Assembly (NCBI GenBank): GCA_041584015.1
Contig: JBFHES010000150.1
Coordinates: forward strand, 1-11,658
Reading direction: 5' to 3'
DNA length: 11,658 bases
Source: JBFHES01 sp041584015
GTDB taxonomy: Bacteria; Bacteroidota; Bacteroidia; Bacteroidales; M50B96
Position numbers and translations under genes: made by a program. The notes beneath the pieces were generated by a model. That model had not been told where the DNA came from, did not search any database, and was given only the letters and a program-made list of their open reading frames with translations. This document shows positions 7,947-11,658 of this stretch, one piece after another (the first letter of the stretch is position 1; the number at the start of each line of letters is the position of its first letter).

Positions 7947-9170
7947 ATGAAAAGCAGAAGTTTATTACTTTTTGGTATTGTTGCTTTGTTGTCTGTTTTC
8001 ACATACCAATCTTGCGACCTTGTAAAAACAGATTCACCTAATCCTGATGTAACTGAGTTTACACCATCTTATATTATAAAAGGTGCTGTTACAAATGCTG
8101 ACGATGAAAGCGCTATTAGCGGAGTTTCTGTAAATATTGATGGAAATGTTGTTGTTACAGACTTTGATGGTAATTATGAGTTGGCAGCTGATAAGATGCC
8201 TGCTTCAGGTACAGTTGTAACTGTAGGATCAGAAGGCTTTATTCAAAGTACTGGTTTAATTTCATATGATGAAGTTACGCCTAATATTTATGTTTTGGAT
8301 TTTGCTTTAACTAGAGCATTACCTGCTAACTTCATTAATTTAGCTACAGGTGGTGAAATTACTTTAGATGGTATTACAGTTGTAGTTCCTGCTAACAACA
8401 GTGCTGTTTTGAATGGCGAAACTTTAACTAACGTTGAGATTTCAGTTTCTCCTGTTAGCCCAATTAGTACTTTAGGTAACTGGGTAGGAGCAACACTTAA
8501 GACATTAAAGTTTGAACCTGCAGGTGTTGAGTTTGCAATCCCAGTTGAGTTTGCAATTGAAACTCCTGAAGATTATGTTTTCGACGGACTAAGCATTTAT
8601 TCATACAATGCAGAAGCAAATACATGGGACGTTCTTGAAAATGAAATTTCATTTGTAAATGATCAAGTTCAGTTTGAGCTAAAAATCTTCCCTGGTGGAA
8701 TTAAATTAGCTGATCCTACAAGTATTGTTATTACTTCTGATATGACAGGAACTGATGCTTCTATTCGTTTCGACGAAGGAAATTGTGACTGTGACCCAAT
8801 GGTAGCTAGTGTTGGTGTTGGTTACTACCAGAGAAAATTAACTTTGACTAATAATGGTGGAACTTATGTTACTGGTGTTATGTCTGAGTTAAATTCAATG
8901 CATTTCTTCTCAAATAACAATATCCCTTACAATCAGTATATCGTTGGTGGTATCATCGTTTATCCTGCTACCGTAGTTGCATCTATTGATATGTGTGAAT
9001 TAGCTGAGGTTGATGTTACTCCTATGTATCGTGAGATCATTGGTACTTATACATACCAAGGTGAAACAAAAGAATTTAAGATTAAGTATATTTTTGGTGC
9101 AAGTAATGCAGTTAACTTAGTAGACTGTCCAATTACATCACAGTGTCACCAAGGATGTCCACAGTTATAG
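7947..9170 (+). CDS. Lipoprotein with carboxypeptidase-regulatory-like and ZU5-like domains
   Basis: 407 residues from an ATG with an A-rich upstream region and no Shine-Dalgarno sequence. The signal peptide MKSRSLLLFGIVALLSVFTYQSC ends in a relaxed Bacteroidota lipobox with Cys23 as the lipidated residue. Residues 43-122 form a carboxypeptidase regulatory-like beta-sandwich (IIKGAVTNADDESAISGVSV, then VTDFDGNYEL). Residues about 134-250 resemble a ZU5-type domain (LKFEPAGVEFAIPVEFAIETP, then LSIYSYNAEANTWDVL). The C-terminal 275-407 is unassigned and contains six cysteines (280, 282, 350, 394, 400, 404), consistent with disulphides outside the cytoplasm. It is second in the operon, 23 bases after the barrel gene, and closed by a strong terminator. 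Arginine codons are only AGA and CGT (5 of 5), suggesting higher expression than its neighbour. Probably a surface or periplasmic partner of the barrel protein; the function is unknown. Confidence 0.85.
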   Translation: MKSRSLLLFGIVALLSVFTYQSCDLVKTDSPNPDVTEFTPSYIIKGAVTNADDESAISGVSVNIDGNVVVTDFDGNYELAADKMPASGTVVTVGSEGFIQSTGLISYDEVTPNIYVLDFALTRALPANFINLATGGEITLDGITVVVPANNSAVLNGETLTNVEISVSPVSPISTLGNWVGATLKTLKFEPAGVEFAIPVEFAIETPEDYVFDGLSIYSYNAEANTWDVLENEISFVNDQVQFELKIFPGGIKLADPTSIVITSDMTGTDASIRFDEGNCDCDPMVASVGVGYYQRKLTLTNNGGTYVTGVMSELNSMHFFSNNNIPYNQYIVGGIIVYPATVVASIDMCELAEVDVTPMYREIIGTYTYQGETKEFKIKYIFGASNAVNLVDCPITSQCHQGCPQL

Positions 9171-9193
9171 TATAATATCATTATTATATAATT

Positions 9194-9222
9194 AAGGGGA
9201 AACGAAAGTTTCCCCTTTTTTT
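9194..9222 (+). terminator. Rho-independent terminator of the barrel/lipoprotein operon
   Basis: A perfect 10-bp stem (AAGGGGAAAC at 9194-9203 with GTTTCCCCTT at 9208-9217) carries a GAAA tetraloop closed by C-G and is followed by a run of seven T residues (9216-9222). It starts 23 bases after the lipoprotein stop codon and reads on the plus strand. Confidence 0.96.
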
Positions 9223-9497
9223 GTGCCTTAAGCTTGAAGTCGTTTATTTTTGATCACGTGCAAGGTAGGTGGATACTTAAGAAATTTCCGGTATTCATAT
9301 CGAACTCCGGTAGCGCTATTTTAAGATTTGTATGTTTATTAGTGCATAGAATTATCTGAGATTGGCTATTGCTATTTGTGTGTCTGTATATCTTGTTGGC
9401 CGAAAATCATGGTATGAACTTACCGTGCTCCTAGAATGAATGTTCTGAAGAGATACGTGCCGAACTCAGATAGTTCCAATTAAACACATTAATGAAA

Positions 9498-9511
9498 ATT
9501 AATCGATTAAT
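9498..9511. repeat. 14-base perfect palindrome
   Basis: ATTAATCGATTAAT is a perfect palindrome, with a related ATTAAT eleven bases to its left in the same AT-rich patch. It could be an operator-like site, but there is no adjacent start codon and such palindromes arise by chance in AT-rich DNA. Confidence 0.5.
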
Positions 9512-9778
9512 GCTTATAACATTATGGTGGATTCTGAAAATAGCTAAATGCCAGCCACAGTATTTAAATTGATCTATCCGTTTTTCCTAGGTTCAATTGC
9601 TGTAACTACAGTTATTTGCGTAGGTATATTTACACATGTGAATCACCTGTTTTACGCAGAAAACTAACGAAGCATCAGAATAGTTCAAAACATTACATTA
9701 AAGCCTTGAGTTCGATATTTATGAAAGTAGTCATCTAGATTAGTTGTAAGTAAAACCTAACTAGAAATGTAGGATGCA

Positions 9779-9802
9779 AACTATACAAAAGACTGTATAG
9801 TT
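9779..9802. repeat. Inverted repeat with 8-base arms
   Basis: Arms AACTATAC (9779-9786) and GTATAGTT (9795-9802) flank an 8-base spacer. There is no T-tract on either side, so it is not an intrinsic terminator. It may be a hairpin in a non-coding transcript or a chance repeat. Confidence 0.5.
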
Positions 9803-9882
9803 GTTGCTATATGTGGATTGTAGCTACTGTACAATGCCGTAACAAAAAGATTGCCTTAAGAATGTAAATAAGGAAGTTAACG

Positions 9883-9911
9883 AACTGGTTATTTAAGAAT
9901 AACCAGTTTTT
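9883..9911 (+). terminator. Plus-strand terminator-like hairpin overlapping the porU stop codon
   Basis: Perfect 11-bp arms AACTGGTTATT (9883-9893) and AATAACCAGTT (9898-9908) flank the loop TAAG. On the plus strand the stem runs into TTTTTCTATTTT from 9907; on the minus strand it is followed by CGTTAACTTCC with no U-tract. The minus-strand porU stop (9889-9891) and its last codons lie inside the stem. By orientation it terminates plus-strand transcription approaching porU from the gap, though it could also stabilise the porU mRNA end. Confidence 0.75.
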
Positions 9912-11658
9912 CTATTTTATCAATCTGTTTACCTGTCTCTGTTTTCATATTGAGTTTGTAGACATAAACTCCTCGACCAATATCATTGCCAAAGTCATCT
10001 TTGCCATCCCAGTCAATAGGTCCAACTCGATAGCCGTCGGCAAATAAATTTGCTTCAAGGGTTTTAACCAGTTTACCCGCAACTGAGAATATTTGTATCT
10101 GAACATCAATTGATGTGTTCGATTGATTGTGTTCAAAATAGAATGCCGTATTTTCTGTAAACGGATTTGGGTAATTGAATAGCTGGTTTATTGCAGCCTC
10201 GGCTGATTCTTCAACATAGAATGCAATAGAATCAACAGATGAGTTATTCAGGATATCCCAGACTTTAAGTCTAAGGAAATGCTCGCCTGAGCTCATGTTA
10301 GATAACTTATATTCAAGTTTACCACTTTCATAGCTATTGATGTCGGCTTCGTAATAATCATTTAAAATATGGTTGTTATTGGCATTATTATCAATAACAA
10401 TGGCAATGTCGTGCCCAATACCATTTCCTACAGTATTGATACCGCTTTTATCTTTGAAATAGGCTAAGATGGTTGGGTTTTCGTCTGTCATGCCGCCATA
10501 TATAAAATCATCACTGTTAATGTATAGTTCTATTTCAGGGCCGTCAGAATCTGAATAGTTAGTATTTGATGCACCGCCAATTATAATATTTCTAGAGTAG
10601 CCTGTTGCATCTAACTCTGTGTTGTTCGCATAATAGCTTATTTTACCATAGCCAAAATCATAGGCAATATCTTTAGGTACTATAAAACTATAAGCGAATC
10701 TGCCATTTTCAACGCTGGCTTTTCCTTTATAAACAATATTGGTTTGCGAGCTATAAGGGAAAGGGTTGTTGCCTTCGTTACCCAAGGTGTATAGCGTTTT
10801 GTTTTTGTCATAAATCGTTGGATGAATCTCACCATTGAAGTCACTCATAATACTCCCATTAGCGTTTTGAATATGACCGCTTATGGTAACAAAACTTAAT
10901 GCTCGAATAGTATCAGTATAGTTCAATATTTCATGTCCATTTATGGAGTCAGTTTTAATTGAATATTCAGGTAGAGCAAGTTTAAGAGCCGGGTCACCAA
11001 TCAGAACGAATTTTTTTGTATTTGTATCGCCCGAGCCACCTGAATTATTTTTGGTTTCCATGACGATATTGCCAATTGTCCTGAATTCATTGTTGGCATC
11101 TTTGCTTAAGGCTGTTTCGTAAAAGTTCTTGTTTAGAGAACTATGGAAAACAGAACGTGAAGTTGTTAACAAGGCGATACCCCCTCCCTGGCTGTTAAGG
11201 AATATAAGTTCTCCTCCGGAAGTGCGTCCATAGTCGTCGAAACGACAGAACTCGCAAGTTGCAGTTACGAACATTGGTAGACGATCGTAATTATCCCAGC
11301 CCAAAATATCATCAACGGTAATAACACGTTCATGCGATAACCCAATTTCGTTTCCATGTCCGGCATAATTGATTAGAAGCGCGCCTTTGTTTATGCGGTT
11401 ATTTATGGCAATTTCAGCATCAGGATATCTCTCGCCTGAGGCATTAGTCTCCTGTGGATAAGCATCTAGGTAAATTTTGTCGATATTGAAGCTTGGAAAG
11501 TCGGTGTTGATGAAAGAGCAAATCTCTTCTGAAAGTTCTGTATGTACATTATAATTTGGTGAATCAGGGTCGTCGCCAATGAATGAAACAATATTTCTCC
11601 AGTCGCCATAAGTTGAAGCAGAAAGATAGTGCTTTATTTTATCTACAGCATTTCGCGC
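9889..11658 (-). CDS. porU: Type IX secretion system sortase PorU, N-terminus cut by window edge
   Basis: The reverse strand is open from the right edge to the TAA at 9889-9891, giving 589 residues in frame. The start is outside the window: the TTG at 11302-11304 is an internal Leu codon, and a start there would remove the catalytic His. PorU is a gingipain-like C25 cysteine protease on the cell surface that cleaves the C-terminal sorting domain of T9SS cargo and links cargo to anionic lipopolysaccharide. Family marks, numbered in the fragment: FIGDD (26-30), KIYLDAYPQ (61-69), LINYAGHGNE with catalytic His101, LPMFVTATCEF with catalytic Cys135, GGGIALLTTSR (158-168), GDPAL (221-225), then beta-rich domains. 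A non-cargo CTD spans 490-589 (NYPNPFTENTAFYFEHNQ, WDGKDDFGNDIGRGVYVYKL, EKLVILK), typical of PorU itself. Both catalytic residues are present. The partner gene porV, often adjacent in other genomes, does not follow it here. Confidence 0.94.
   Translation of the reverse strand, partial: ARNAVDKIKHYLSASTYGDWRNIVSFIGDDPDSPNYNVHTELSEEICSFINTDFPSFNIDKIYLDAYPQETNASGERYPDAEIAINNRINKGALLINYAGHGNEIGLSHERVITVDDILGWDNYDRLPMFVTATCEFCRFDDYGRTSGGELIFLNSQGGGIALLTTSRSVFHSSLNKNFYETALSKDANNEFRTIGNIVMETKNNSGGSGDTNTKKFVLIGDPALKLALPEYSIKTDSINGHEILNYTDTIRALSFVTISGHIQNANGSIMSDFNGEIHPTIYDKNKTLYTLGNEGNNPFPYSSQTNIVYKGKASVENGRFAYSFIVPKDIAYDFGYGKISYYANNTELDATGYSRNIIIGGASNTNYSDSDGPEIELYINSDDFIYGGMTDENPTILAYFKDKSGINTVGNGIGHDIAIVIDNNANNNHILNDYYEADINSYESGKLEYKLSNMSSGEHFLRLKVWDILNNSSVDSIAFYVEESAEAAINQLFNYPNPFTENTAFYFEHNQSNTSIDVQIQIFSVAGKLVKTLEANLFADGYRVGPIDWDGKDDFGNDIGRGVYVYKLNMKTETGKQIDKIEKLVILK

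Larger units (their letters stand above)
9223..9882. other. 660-base stretch without a recognisable gene
   Basis: Stops are dense in the frames I examined, and I recognise no protein remnant, tRNA, rRNA or insertion-sequence end. The stretch lies between the plus-strand terminator at 9194-9222 and a second hairpin with a plus-strand T-tract at 9883-9911. It contains a 14-base palindrome (9498-9511), an inverted repeat with 8-base arms (9779-9802) and a shorter CTGTA-AC-TACAG inverted repeat near 9600. This arrangement leaves room for a plus-strand non-coding transcript, but I cannot identify a family or a good promoter. Confidence 0.6.

Noticed and set aside
9498..9511. Palindrome as a regulator operator
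   Set aside because: No start codon or promoter nearby, and AT-rich palindromes of this length can occur by chance; kept only as a repeat.
9590..9720. Possible tRNA from GGTTCAA- and GTTCGA-like stretches
   Set aside because: No matching acceptor, D or anticodon stems could be assembled around them.
9945..10136. Minus-strand open frame of 63 codons
   Set aside because: Alternative frame inside the conserved PorU C-terminal domain.
11302..11304. TTG as the start of the PorU-like gene
   Set aside because: The frame stays open to the window edge, and upstream residues carry PorU-specific motifs including the catalytic GHG; the codon is an internal leucine.
1..11658. CRISPR array, insertion sequence, integrase or attachment sites
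   Set aside because: No regularly spaced repeats, transposase or integrase motifs, terminal inverted repeats or target duplications were seen.

Overview
The window looks like chromosomal DNA of a Bacteroidota bacterium, probably a free-living Bacteroidales/Marinilabiliales or flavobacterial relative. The evidence is AT-rich DNA, two secreted proteins ending in type IX secretion system (T9SS) type A sorting domains, part of the T9SS sortase PorU, a Bacteroidota-style lipoprotein signal (QSC), and start codons without clear Shine-Dalgarno sequences. The genus cannot be fixed from the sequence.

Layout. Positions 1-6327 hold three minus-strand genes: a SAM-dependent methyltransferase cut by the left edge, an 859-residue multidomain T9SS cargo protein (carbohydrate-module-like, lamin-tail, Ig-like, DUF5018-like and nuclease-associated OB-fold modules, no visible catalytic domain), and a 950-residue T9SS-exported zinc carboxypeptidase of family M14 with two PKD domains. 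Each cargo gene is followed by its own strong hairpin. A divergent intergenic region (6328-6645) leads to a two-gene plus-strand operon: a YjbH-like predicted outer-membrane beta-barrel and a lipoprotein with carboxypeptidase-regulatory-like and ZU5-like domains and a cysteine-rich tail, closed by a textbook terminator at 9194-9222. A 660-base stretch without a gene follows. From 9889 to the right edge the minus strand encodes the C-terminal 589 residues of PorU.

How they fit. PorU removes the C-terminal signal of T9SS cargo at the cell surface, so the window carries both part of the T9SS machinery and two of its likely substrates, although they are not one operon. The YjbH-like protein and lipoprotein form an envelope pair of unknown role, possibly exopolysaccharide-linked.

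Most worth a second look: the gene-free gap ending in a plus-strand terminator that overlaps the porU stop codon; the third copy of a terminator arm beside the methyltransferase start; the hairpin at 3407-3463 whose mismatches are all G-U pairs on one strand only; and the barrel/lipoprotein pair. I found no clearly new defence, mobile or CRISPR system.
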